A stretch of 64,000 nucleotides of DNA, taken from positions 153,321,889 through 153,385,888 of the forward strand of contig CANTUZ010000002.1 of NCBI GenBank assembly GCA_947846985.1, in the 5' to 3' direction. Source of the DNA: Fratercula arctica (lineage: Eukaryota > Chordata > Aves > Charadriiformes > Alcidae). Shown here in pieces: positions 37,059 to 50,100 of the stretch. How positions within the stretch are numbered: position 1 is the stretch's first letter; every line of letters begins with the position of its first letter. The notes under the pieces were generated by a model that saw only the letters and a list, made by a program, of their open reading frames with translations, did not search any database and was not told the DNA's origin. Position numbers and translations under genes: made by a program.

Positions 37059-40000
37059 AAGAGGAAGAGGGAGCGCTCTTGGATGTGTCTGCTAGCTTTT
37101 GTGACACTGCTTTGGTGGATGTTTCTCATCTTGAAGCAAAGCCCACTGCTAGCTAATGAAAGGTGTGTTGGGGGGCAATATTGATTTGCACATTGCTCAG
37201 AAAAGCCTTGTGGATGTCAAGATGACAGCATAAAAAACCAACTAGCTAGAAAGCAGGAAACTGGGGGACACAGTCCCATGGCCCTAAAGCTATGGGTTCT
37301 TCATGTGTGTGCATTTCCCAGGGTGTGAGACTGTGAGTCAGGTAAGTCAGGAGGGCCCACGCTTGGCCATGACCCAAAGCATGAGACATTGGTCACTGTA
37401 CTTGTGCTGGGGAAGGGGATGGAGCTAGGGCTGGAGCTGGGCAGTTGTGGGTGGCAGGAACCTCACTGTGGTCAAGCATGGGGACCTCACTCCTTTTTCT
37501 TTATCTCACACTCCAGATGTTGCTAGTCAGTAGAGAACATGATGACTTGATGGGCTACCTGCTGTAATTTGGGCCAAGGAGCAAGAGCAAGACTCCATTC
37601 AGGCCCTACAGACACTTGAAAGAAGGCACATGTGCTGGAAAGGAGATGAGCCTGCAGGTTGCTGTGAGTCTAACTCATTAATGGATATATCATGTACAAC
37701 TTAGCCAGGCTCCAGGCTCTGTTGCAGCAAAGGCTGCAGGTTCATTCCTGGCTCCTGAGGGCTGACTGTCTGCATGGTCCAAAATCTGCTTACTTAGATT
37801 GCTCTGAAATTTGATCAAACTTGCAGAGGGCCAACACAGGGATATTCTCCCATTTTAGAGTCCCTTAAGCAGGGAGATCCTGAGATACAGCCCCCTCCTC
37901 CCCATCCTTGTTCTTTCTTTTTAGATATCCTTGTTCCCTGCCCCAAAAGGCAAGCAAAGGGAACCAGCTCCACTTCTTTGATTCTTTCCTTTTTATGTGC
38001 TTGAGAACCAGACCTTTGGCTTAAGTGTCCAGGGCTATGACTCTGCATGTCCTGGAGGAAAATGCTGAAGGATTTCTATCCTGGCTGCTCTCACATGAGC
38101 TGAGAGGGCTCCTGCAGACTCTGTCTATGCTGGCATTGCTGGTGTTGACTCGAAGCCAGCCTGGGTAGAAATCTAGGAGAGAGAAATATAAATTTTGCTG
38201 TGCTTTTCCCTCACCAAGACTGTTTTTCATGTTTGTTTGTTTGGATTGCATTCTGTGGGAAGTCCAGAAAACCTGAAAGTGGTTTTCAAAAAGAAAGAGG
38301 CTAAGGGCTTCTGACAGAGGAAGGATGAAAATTTGAATGGAGCAAGAAAGCAGGACAGCAGATATGATTACACTGAGGGAGCTCTGGTTCATCACTCAGG
38401 CTCCTTTCTTTAGGTGTAAGCTACAGAGATGGGTGTAGCTTGCAGGGTGGCTACAGGGTGGAGATGGGAAGAGGGGGAATGACAAAGAAGGACCCTGGAG
38501 GCATTTGAACCCATTTCCTGCCCTCTCTGTGATATAAAATGAGATATGGAGCTTTCAGAGACTGCCTCCACCACCCTCCCTGCTTCTCTTATGAACAGGG
38601 ATCCAGGGATCTGGTCTGAGTTTTGTGAGACAAGATTTACCTCCATGTGGTACTTGAGGTGGAGAAGGGAGATGGTGGGTAAGCCCTTCCAATTCCTCCA
38701 TCACGTGCTGGGATACGGGTGATGCTGGAGCCTTCCTGCCCCTTTGTCCCAAAGAAGGGCTGCTCTTCTGCAGGGACAGCTGATGGCAGTAGGTCTGCCA
38801 GGTACCTACAGGAGCTCCAATCCTGGTATGGGGGGTGAAGTGATATAGCCTGAGACCGATCTTCTCTGGGTATGTTCCTCTTGTGGAGAATTCTTCAATG
38901 GGCCACTTCTCATTCCCCACTGCAACCAAACTGACAGCTAAAGCAGCTGTTAGTTGAAGGACAAAACCATTCTTCCCTAAATGGTGGGGTCACCTGGTTG
39001 CATTTCCTGCCTTTTTACAAAGACAGTACCACAAAAGCTCTAACTTGGTCATCAGAGAACAGCCCAAATGACTGTACCTTGGAGATCTTAATCTTCCTCT
39101 TTTTATGTGGCATTTCCATGTATCCTGATGCCACTTTGCCCTTGTACTAAGAAGCATATATTGCCACCTACTACAGAAACTATGGACTCCTGCTTTTTGT
39201 CCAAAGAACTGGCTTTCACCACAAAAGAAAGCCATTTTATGAATCTTTACAATCTCTTTGTCTGGATAACTATGAGGCCACAGGATGCTCTTTCCCTTTC
39301 TTATTGTTAGACCCCTGCTTTGTACCCCTCTTCTGTTAAGCTGCCACGGACACTGTTAAAAGCTACCTCACTGTACATGGAGATTAGATAGATGGACATG
39401 ACCAACTCAGATCTTCCTGGTTCCGACAACCTGGACCAGGTTGCTGTGTGATGAGCTGGAAGGCTGGCAGACCAGATCCATTAGCGTCTCTGGAGTCATG
39501 GGGTTAGTCTTACAATTTCCTTTGCCGCTGACGTTTGCCTTTTCGCTTGTCTTGTTTGCCCCCTAATGGTTTCACCCTTTGCATGGTCAGTTGGGAATAT
39601 CCACTAACCCTTACTGGTGGAAGTCTTTTCTAATCCAGTATATATTTCCCACAGAATTCTGGTGAGTCAGACTTCTCTCAGGATAGCGCTGTGCTTGCAA
39701 AACTTCACACATCGTTCCATGCAGCAGGAACAGACCCTCCCTCTGGATATCATGCTTCAGCGTTTTACAGTGGTGTATCATTCTGCAGCGAACACACGTG
39801 GACTGAGGCACAGTATTAACAATGTCAGTGTTTGTTTTTAACCAGGCGGACCAAGTGCCACCTTCAGAACCACCCCCGCATCAAAGAAGGCAAAGCATAG
39901 GGCTGAATGTTTATTTTCTTTGCTGATTAGCTCCATTCCCTTTGCATTCCAGACAAACACCATCCCCACTGTTCTCTGACTCAAAGCAATATATCCCCTT

Positions 40001-43000
40001 AGCATGTGGCATGCCAAAATTAACCCCTGGGCAAGAAAGCAACAGGAAACAAAGGGTGTTTTGTTAAACAAAAATCTATTTATGCAGAATGAGATGTTCG
40101 GACAGGGCAAAATAAGTTCCTGTATTTATTAGTGATTGTGTAATCCTACTTTGAAGATACAATAACAAACCTATAAAGATTAATGCTTTCTTTTGTGTAA
40201 AAAATTGATCTGTCTTTGAAATAGATGATTTTGCAACCAGAACAGCAGGTAAAAGCAGAGCCAGCTGTTTAGCAGATGAAAGTCTGTAATTCCCTTCAAA
40301 ATTTCTGGTTATGTCTGCAACCATTGCAAATCTAGCTCACGGTGTTTTAAACTTTAAGCGCTGTCCTAATTTGAAAAAAAGTGATTCTTTACAATCAAGT
40401 CTGACTTTCTTCATTTTGTTAGAAGGTTCTCTGTGTTGGAAACAATGGGGTGAGCTTTGATATATTTAGGTGTTGCCTCATCCATGGACTCTTAAGCTGC
40501 AAGCCGAAGGGAGACTATTTTCATGGGTTTTTCCCTGTTAAAATGCTGGCAGAGCATTAATGAGCAGTAGGACCAGCAGAATCAGCCCTCCCTGCCTTCC
40601 TTATTGCCTCAAGCTGAAAAGTCCTGTTGTGTTACATCTTATACACTGCTCAGTAAGACCTTGAAGTGCATTTGCTGAACACACTGTTAAGAAAGTTTCT
40701 CTCTCCCCTTGTTTTTTATTTCCCTGTGCCTAGTTCTGCTCGTGAGGTCTGCTTTTTAAAATCCAACTGCCATTCTGGCTTGAAGGAATTCACATTTTTC
40801 TGGGAAAGAATTCATCTTTCTGAATCCGCCTGTTGGCAGGTAATGCCTCCTGCCCATTGCATTAGTCGAGGTGTCCTCTGAGTGTTCAGAGCTTCTTGAG
40901 GATTACATGGGATGTAATAAGTATTATCAAAAGTATGAAGAGGAGAAGTCCTGTCTTGGAAAAGAAACAGCAAATTGCATGTTGCTATTTTATGCTGGAA
41001 TATGGAAAGGAAGGGATGTCTTAAGTATACATGACCATGCCTTGATGGATTAAGTGACCTCTTAAAGCCCTTTTCATCTCTGTTTTCACTTAGTCTGTGA
41101 GAAACGTGTTTTGACACACGTGCGTCATTTGTATATTTTACCTCTATGTCCTCCTGCAAGATCTCTCTTTTAAAGTCTCTCTCTCGCCTACTTTTTCTTG
41201 AGCACAGACTCTCTCTAGGGGGAAAAAAAGGAGGAAAGCCTGTTCATGTCTGTCCTGCAAGTCAGTACTGTCCCCTCGCCTTTCTCACTAATTGAACTTG
41301 AAATGGCTGGTGAAAAAAGGCTGAACTTATTAGATACGGGTGTCTCACACTTCAATGAGTTGTCTTGATCTGAAAGGGAGTGAAAAGGCAGAGGGGCTCG
41401 CGTTCAGAGATGATATGGAAGTATCATTTTGGTGTTTTGCAGGTCACACCACAGAAAAGTCTAAAAAATGAAATGATCAAGTGGATGAGCTTTCTTCATG
41501 GTGAGGGAACCTCTAAGCAAGAGTTTTTGAGAGCTGTGTTGAGGGGCCCAGGTAACTGCTCAGTAAGTTAAATATTGATGGCTCTGTTCATTACTTGACT
41601 TGACTTACACTGTGCAATGCTTAGTGATGTGCAAAGTTAGGAACTGCTCTGCTTGGTGCTGTATAGAGCAAGGGAAATGGAAAATTGCCCTTGTAAAGAC
41701 CTTGAAATTGTAACATGTAAGGAGAAAATGTGCCTGTAGTTTTGGGGGCAAGGAGCTTTGCTGTGAGGGAATAAAGGAGAAGCAAGATCAGTTTGAACCT
41801 GTTAAAATGAATTGATGAGATATGCTGATGGGGTGAATGGTGAAAATTAATTTCAAAAGACAGAAGGTATGGTGGGATACAGCTTTCGAAAGTTGTAAAA
41901 ACTCAGCAGGATGCAGTCTCTACTGCTAATTTGACACTTGTGGCAAGCAGCATTTGGTTCAAGAAGTCAAGCATCTCCTGTCCCAGAGGTGGGGGGATTA
42001 TTTAGGAGGTGCAGACTGGAGGGAGATGTGCAGATAACATTGCACATAGTGGCATATCTGGCATTTATGAGCTTTTCACACTGGAGGAAGCAGTTCTTCA
42101 GTGATGTTTGGTGAGATTTTCAGCTCTTGGGGTTACTGCAGAGCTTAAAGCAGCTTGTGAAAGATAATTGCACAGTGTGAAGGGAAGGAAGAAGTTCTGA
42201 GAAAGCGGAGAGACCAAAGTACACATCTCCTGCACAACAGGGGGGAAACATATTTCACCAGAAAAAGAAAGGTGACGTGTGAGAAATTTTTGTAGTTAGC
42301 TTGTGAGAACTGGAATAGGAAGAAGCTATGTGACCAGGGAGAGAAATCAGTCTGTGACAAGGCCTCTGAGTGTGCCATAGCAAGAAAAGGCTATAAAGAT
42401 AAAAAGACAATAGTCACCAACAATATTATGGAGACCAGGGTGCTGAGAACTCACAGCATAGATATCTTTACAAACTTTTCTGCCCGAAGAGGAGCAGCGG
42501 GGATCTTTGAAAGATAACAGGCTGACGTCTTGTTGGAAGACAGAAGTTGCTATACATAGTCACTGAACGTGGAAGACACATTGCTCAGGAGGATGTGAAC
42601 TGGAAAGGCAGGTAATTTGAGTTTCATCGCTGGTGGTGCTACGCCCATGGTGTGAGCCTCTGGAGATTTTGGAACACACAGGCTACCTGTGGCTTGAGTG
42701 AACTATAAAAGGGTGACATTCAAAGTAGTTAGCAATACTGATACATGACCTCATGGTCTCCTTACTAATGAAGCTAATGATTTCATGTATGTTTGACTAG
42801 TTGCTATTGTTTCTTCTAGTGTAAATCCTCTTGTTCTTTTATTATGTCTGTTGGTTTTGCTTGGTCACGTAGCTTTGGTTTGTTCCCCTAGGCTTCAGTG
42901 CTGTTGTATGCATCATCTTCTCTCAGCAGCTGATTTTGCCACTAAGCAGATCCCAAAATTGAAAGCCATAACCCTTTTGGGTCAGATACAATATGTGCAT

Positions 43001-46000
43001 TTAAAGGCTATGGTAGTATGTGACAAAACTTCCTACTAAATCACATCAGAAGAAACAAAGGTGGGAGGCTAGAAACTGGCATTTCTCCCATGCCAAGAGA
43101 CTAGCTAATAAGTCGCAGGTGGTCACAGCAGGAGCATGGGAAAAGGATGATTATGATGGGTTGTGGTGATAACTTGTGTGCACTTGCGTGTTTCACCTGC
43201 TTCTCTCTTCCCAGCAGTTCTTAAAATGTTTTACGCAGCTTGCTATTTTGTTCAGGTAGAGTGCAAATTGGGAATTACCAGAGTGCAAAGTCCATTTTGA
43301 TTGCTTGACTGGGCTTTACCCTCCTACTGTCCTTTTACTTTCAGCTTGGTCTAATACCCCTAGGGGATGCTGGCCTTGCTGCAGGAATCCTTTCTCACTG
43401 CACAGACCTACTGAGGTGACTCAGGATGGTATTCAGTGAAGATCATTGACTTGAGAGTGCTCCCATCAAATTGCAAACACTCCAAACTACTGGCTTGATT
43501 CTGCTCACGGGAGAAAATAATGTTTTTCATGTGACAAATGGCCTGGCAACTAAGCCCCTTATTAGAGGACACTTGTTGCCCATTGGAGTTAGTCACCAGA
43601 GAAAGAGCGCTGTGACTCTGCGTTTGGCAGGAGCTTCTCTAGGTGCTCAATTGGATATTCTAAGAAGGGAGGGAGGAGCCTCTTTCAACTCCACATACAA
43701 ATATCCAGAAGTATGAAATGGAGGAAAGAAATTTTGTCTTGAATGCAAATGGATCCTCAAGGTTTTAAGAGAGCAAAAGCCTCAAAATGCTTGTTCTGCC
43801 AAGGAAAGTGCAACGGCGTGCTCACAGTCCACACAATCTCCTGGTTTGCTTACATGGGGTGAGAAGAAGAGTGTATCCTGTAATCTTGCTTATAAAACTG
43901 ACTCAATTTTGTCTTAAAATATCTTGTTTGGTGTTTTTGGGCAGGGGAAGGAGGACATTGCCACTGTTATTCCTACCAGTTCTGTGCTGCTGGAGAGATT
44001 GCATCCCCAGGCTGGTGTGAAGGTGGAAGCATGTTAAATTACAGAGGAACTTGAGGGAGAGATGTGGTTGGACCACAGATCCCAGTTTGGAGGGAAGGGT
44101 GCTCATCCAGGTGTGGTGAAGGATGGGAGGAGGGAGATGACTATATCTGTATCACCGACTCTCTGCACTGGCTCTCAGTTGCCCGTGCTCCATACCCAAG
44201 CAGTGGATTGTCTGTGCCACAGAGGAAGAGTTTGGATCTGTCAGGGCTACTCAACTGAAGCGCAGTGCCTCACCAATCCAGAAGTGCTGTTTATTTGTCT
44301 AACTCACCTTCCAATACATCACCAACACTAATAAGCAAATCCTTCTGTATCCAATTCAGGTCTCTCTGCATCATTTTTCTACAACAGGAGTGCAGCCAGG
44401 GCCACTCTGCATTTACTGTTGATTTTAGCTGGGTTTTATCATTGCTAGCTGTTCAGGATCTGAGGTGATTTCCCCCAGAAGCTGTGCCTCTGTACCTGCT
44501 CCCCAGCACTTGGCTTGGAAAGCCTCTTGGTTGCTGTGTGCTGCTGCTGAAGGCAAGGAGTGAGTTTTTGGGTTGGCCAACATGAGAGTCCTCACAGCTG
44601 AGTGCTGGGGGTGTGTTGCAGAGAGGCACTAACCACTCAGCAGCAACCAGCAGGACCAAGTGAAGTGATGAAGCCTGGCAAAACTGATCCTTTGTTGGAA
44701 CCTTGCTAGATTTCCAAACTTATTTTAAAAGATTTCCAACAGATTTCCCACTACCTAGGATGCTCCAGCCCACACCATGACCATGAATTACAAAATGATG
44801 TCCTGCAGGTTTGAATTGCAACACCATCTTAGTCAGGGTACCAACCCAGACCTAACTCAGCCTAGTAAAAGTGACTAAGATACGAAGCATCCACAGTTTC
44901 CGCTGCTTGGGTTTGTGTCTGACCTGCACTACTGAAAATGAGGCCAGTTTAAGGAACCAAAAGGAACAAAACCTTCCGCAACTTTTAAAATATCTTCACA
45001 TTAATCTCTTTGCACTCAATTTCTTCAGAAGCTAATGAGGTTAGTATCCTGAAGGAGTGTTGTGATACTTCATAGTGAGATCCTTAAATGGAAAATGCCA
45101 GAGAAATGGCTAGTTGTGTAATTTTTCTAAAAGAGGGAAAGAAGGAGGGAAATTACAGTGTAAATGTGCCTGGACAAGGGTGGGAAATAATCATTCAACG
45201 TGTAATGATTGCGCCGTCTGTAAGATACAGTGTAAAAATGCTTATTAGGAACACATTTCAAAAGACCTCTCATCTGAATTGCTTTGCAATATAAAGAACT
45301 TGATAAGTTGTTAAAGAAATAAAGAATAGTCTGCACAGGCTTCTCTAATTATGCCTAACTGTAAGTTTTAACTGAGCAAGGAGCTCCATCTGCTTCAACA
45401 ATACGATTTATGATACAGTAGCTTGGCATCCTCCGAGTGCCTCAGAACAGTGAAATGCAGTAGCATATGTAAATACTTCCTAATTACGCACAGCAATGGT
45501 AATTCACAGATGGGTAACACCACCATCTACCAAAGACCTGCTACCTATAAATCCTCCTTGAAACAGTCTTGTGTTGCAGTGGATTCTGGTAGTTTTTGGG
45601 ATGGATTGTTAAGATTCCATTATCTAAATCGGGTTTCAGGCACGGGTGGGCTCAGACTTTCTTTTATAGGAGGATGTATGGCAGACGATGGCATGAAGTA
45701 CTGAACTGCACTGCAGACTACGGCTGCTACCCTATTGCTGCAAAAGCAATGTTTGCTTTGTGGTGATGGAAATAGGAATTTATGCAGACGCAATAGGGCT
45801 GTGCTTAGACAAAGAAGCCAGTTTAATGCGCCCATTTCTTTCTCCTGTAACAGGATGAAATACCAATGAGTTTTGCACTCAGCTGGCTGTCAGATTTCTG
45901 GAGATAATTAGGGGTGAGAGCAGAAGTTGGGTTAATATCAGTGAGTCTGGGCAGCCAGTTCATCCTGTAGCAAATAGGAATTAGGGGAACTGAAATTCAG

Positions 46001-46799
46001 GAGGTAAAGCCTTCTGAATTAAAGCCTTCTCAGAAACCTCAGCTTCAGAGACTGTTACTATTTAGTCTGACTAAATCTATCATTTGAGTAATTTCACTGT
46101 AAAAATATAGCTGAACGCAAAGCATTTAAATTGTTGAAAATCTGAAAATCTGAAAGGATTTGGAAAATCATGGACCTTGGAAGAGTTCATGAAAGGTCAG
46201 TGTTATTTTCCAGCAACAACAGAGCAGTGACTGTGTACAGACCAGCTTGTTACTTCTTGTTTTTAAATAGACGTCCCTGTCAAGTAAAGCGGATGCAAAC
46301 TCCATTCCCCTGCCCTCCCCCCTCCTGCTTTATCTTTTGAAGCTTGGTAAGGGGGTGAGTTTAGGCCTTCAGTGATCTAGGAATATGGAAGAAAATCTGT
46401 AATAAACGTATCAAAAATAACCAGCAATGGAGGATTTTTTGTTCTTAAGTGCAATAAGCAAGCTTTGGCATGGTGATACGACATAACAGTGTTTGCAGTG
46501 GACTTGCCAGAGGATGTGTGGGCATCTGGGAGTATTTTAGGAATAGGTTTGCATAATTAGGCCCTTGATCCACTGCTGAGGGGAAGGTGTCTTCAAAACT
46601 GCTTTGCAATCCCCTTGGTGACTGTAGTAAGTACAATCAGTTCTCATTCTTGAGCCCTGAGGATGTGACCAAAACAAACTAAGAGAACCATAAGCAGAAC
46701 TACACAGGTAAAAGTCCTGCCTCCCGTCTTGTTCATTAGCTCATAACAAATGCTTAGAGGAAGTATATAAGTAGAACAACTGTATTCAAGGAGTTCCTG
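37059..46799. other. Unannotated noncoding DNA
   Basis: Nearly 10 kb without a recognisable gene, RNA or young repeat. The longest frames (124 codons at 38021-38395 and 38555-38929, minus) show no domain. A TATAAAAGGG string at 42704 is TATA-like without other promoter support. Confidence 0.55.
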
Positions 46800-47105
46800 C
46801 TTCAGGGTCATTTGTTTGGTGGATTCTCTCTGAATTTGTCTCATCCCTATTTGAACTTGATTATAAACCACTGTATCCTGTGGCAATGAGTTGTGTAACT
46901 TAATTATTCCTTTGTGTGTTTTTCTCGGGGGTGGACAATTTCTTTTCATTTATTCTCAGCTTATCACCTGGTAACTTTGTTAGTTGATTCTGAATTTTGT
47001 ATAGTGAGAAACAGTGGGTAGTCATTCCTCGTTTCTCCTCCTCACACCAACTGTGATGGTATAGATGTGTAGTCTACTTTCTTTCCAGTTGTGCCTTTCA
47101 TAAGT
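46800..47105. repeat. Possible ancient amniote interspersed repeat
   Basis: TGTGGCAATGAGTTGTGTAA, then TTAATTATTCCTTTGTGTG, then CCTGGTAACTTTGTTAGTTG and later TCACACCAACTGTGATGGT match in order the blocks of an old repeat I remember from reptile CR1-related sequence. The copy is strongly diverged. The 101-codon minus frame at 46644-46949 overlaps its start and looks like a by-product. Boundaries and family are uncertain. Confidence 0.3.
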
Positions 47106-50100
47106 TGAGGAATTTGAGTCTAATTGATTTTTGCATGGAGCTACATACTGAGAGTAAATCAGACTCTATGGCTGCTGAGTGGAAACCATCAGGCCATTGA
47201 CTTCATTCAGCCCCTCAAAATGGGGAGGAAATTAAGTGATGTCACCTACTGTTACCCCATGCAGAACTCAGGTTGTTTCAAAATGTGTTGTGTCTTTGCA
47301 GCTTTTTAATTAGGGCAGCTTGTATTTTCAGGAATTAATTAGCCCACTCCCATGCCAGTGCAGTGCTTTGACTCTCACCAAGGACAAATCATCCCTGGCC
47401 CAGCCTGGAACACGGACTGAACTAGTTTATCTCTCCAAGACTTCCACTAGCAATAGGGACTAGTACAATACAAATAAGAAGGACTATGCAGTCCTAGTTT
47501 GTCTTTCCCGGAGGTTACTAAAGTGCTTCCATAGCATTCAGGGGACGCATTATACTTCCTACTTTTTAGTATCTTGGAAGCTACTGTTGAATGTAAGTAA
47601 ACCAAGGACAAATGTTGCATCTCAATGCCAGTCAGCAAATCAATAGCATAAGAAGGAAAAAGTCTATGTTTTAGCTAGTGTATTCAGTTCAGGAGGACCT
47701 AGTTCTGCTTCTCAAACTTGTTATTTTTCTGAAATGAGAAGTGATCAGTTTGGTACTTAGGTGTTGGATAAAAATGACCTTTGATTTACACTGTTGGCAT
47801 AACAAGGCCACAGCAAACCACATAAATCTGATGTCACTTCACTGAAACAGGGCAAGATAAAATCAGGCAAGCCTTTCAGCATTAGCTTGGTTTTTTTCTT
47901 CTCAGTTGAAAGTCTGAGGTATTTCTTCTTGGTTTTCATGGGTGTTATTAAGCACAGCAAAGTAAACCCTCCATGGAGATCACATTTTGTTAAAGCTGAT
48001 TTGCCTGTGGCCATTTAACAGAAGACTTGACTTTTACTTGTTAAAGTTTTCTTTTTTCTCTCTCTTATCTACTAGAGGTGACATTCTAAAGGAGCAGTTT
48101 CTTCTTGAAGTTTGATTATGAAATGCAAAGCATTCGATTTAGGTTAATAAATAATCAAAGATTATCTATCTTAAAATGTTCTGGAGAATTCAAGTGTGGT
48201 GGGAGGCACTTGAAGTTATCCCATGTTAGGAGGCCCCCTGTTAGTGAGTGCCCCCTGTCCCTGGTTGACTCCAGGGCTGGGTAGTTTTTTTCCCTGAGAA
48301 GGAAATGAATACTAAATTGGTCAGAGAATACACAGCCCCAGAGGACAAAGTAGCCTTCTCAGGTTCCTGTTAAGTCCCTCAGTTCAGGTTTGATTAATAC
48401 CAATGAGAGAAAATTTTGTGAAATATAGATGGAGACCAGCAGCCAGATGTCATGGAGAACTGAATCTGTTGCTCTGCATGATCCAGCACATGGGCTTCAG
48501 ATTAAACCTTCTGCCTCAGAGGCCACTTTCATACTAATAAATCATGCTTGGCTCTGGCTTTTTTTGGTACTAATGGCCTGCGTCCATGCTATTAAATGCC
48601 TTTGGTCTCCAAAACAGAGTAGCCACATCCAAACTGCATTGGGAAAGGTCCTGGATCTGTGTCAGCTCCAGAGCTGTGCCTGGGAATTGTTTGGAAGAGC
48701 TTTAGCTGACTCTGGCCAGAACCATCCTGAGGACATGCCTCACAATTTAACATTGCTGTGATTGAGTCTTGGTTCCTGGGATTAGTCCCAGACACTGCTC
48801 AGCTTACTTGTGTAGTCATTCCCAGAATCTCTGGTCCAAGCCTCGCATGTTGCCATCCGTCTGGGATTTCTTGCAGTAGTGTTACTTTTCCATGCTCAGC
48901 TGTTGGTATGTGAAACAAAGGGATTATAACTGGAAGGCTTTTGGTCCAACAGCCCCAGCCTTTCACCGTTCTGTTGCTTCCACATCATGTTTTGTCTATG
49001 GCAGATGCCTTTTCAGCTGAGGAAAAAATGTGTGAAGTGGTCAAATGTGTCTCTGATTTTAGTGGGCTAAATGATGAATGTGCAGGTTCAGGGTCCTTCA
49101 GGCATTATCCATGGAATTTGGTAAAACAGTACAAACACAGTTAGGGATTTGGCAGTTCACTAAACCAAAAGGTCAGTTGCAAGTCTTGGGAACACAGTTT
49201 TACTTGGAGGTTTAGTTCAGCTTTTCCTCTGGCGTGTAGCAATGGGCAGAATTATAAAGGTGTGGGGTTCCTTCCTCCTTGTTTTCTTTCCAGCGTATTC
49301 CTGTTTCCATGAGCTATCACTGTGATGCTCCACAGAGATGTAGATCTTTTGTAGGGTCAGTCACAGAACTTCCCTGTTTTCCTTCTCACTTTTGGGAATG
49401 GCACCTCCTTAGCATGAAATGTAACCCCTCACATTCGATTACAGCAGTGGTAGGAAGTGTGTGATCAAACATTTACATGACTCTACCTCTTGGTTACATA
49501 AAAGAAAATTAAAGCAATTTTCACCTACATACTTTTATCTTTTTATGAGTGGAGCTGCTTATAAGCCAAGTAAGCCAGAAGGCAAACTGCAACATATTAA
49601 GGTGAGAGAGAAAAAGAAAAACAACCTCAATATTTTCAGAGTTATGTGTTAAATTTGAATACATTTAAAACTTAGTGATACATATAATTAGTGCTGGTTT
49701 CCGTGGTTACAGAGTCAAAGATACAGGAGTTACAGCTCCATTTCTTGTCGCTGAAAACTCTACTTAAATCAGGAATGGAGTGGATCCAGGTGGCAAATAT
49801 TCATATGCTGGAATTGGCGTCACCCATCTTGTGTCCAATCTGTTAGTCAAAGTCAAGTAAATTAAAACGAGTCAAGATTTGTGGTTTCTAATTAATGTAT
49901 TTGGTAAGTAAGAATGCAACCACCACTGAAGAGGAAAGAGGAACAATTTTATGGCTCTAAAATGACCCCCATGAGAGACATCCTCTAGTTCAGATTTCTG
50001 CCCAGTACCTTTGGCTATATCCTCATCTTTGGCTATATCATTGTCAAATGATTTGAAATGACAAGCAACAGAAAGGTTCCTAGAGACAGGACCCTTTGGG

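Noticed and set aside
46644..46949. Retroviral-like 101-codon minus frame
   Set aside because: A hydrophobic C-terminal run prompted the idea, but there is no retroviral motif, LTR or primer-binding site nearby, and it overlaps a probable old repeat.
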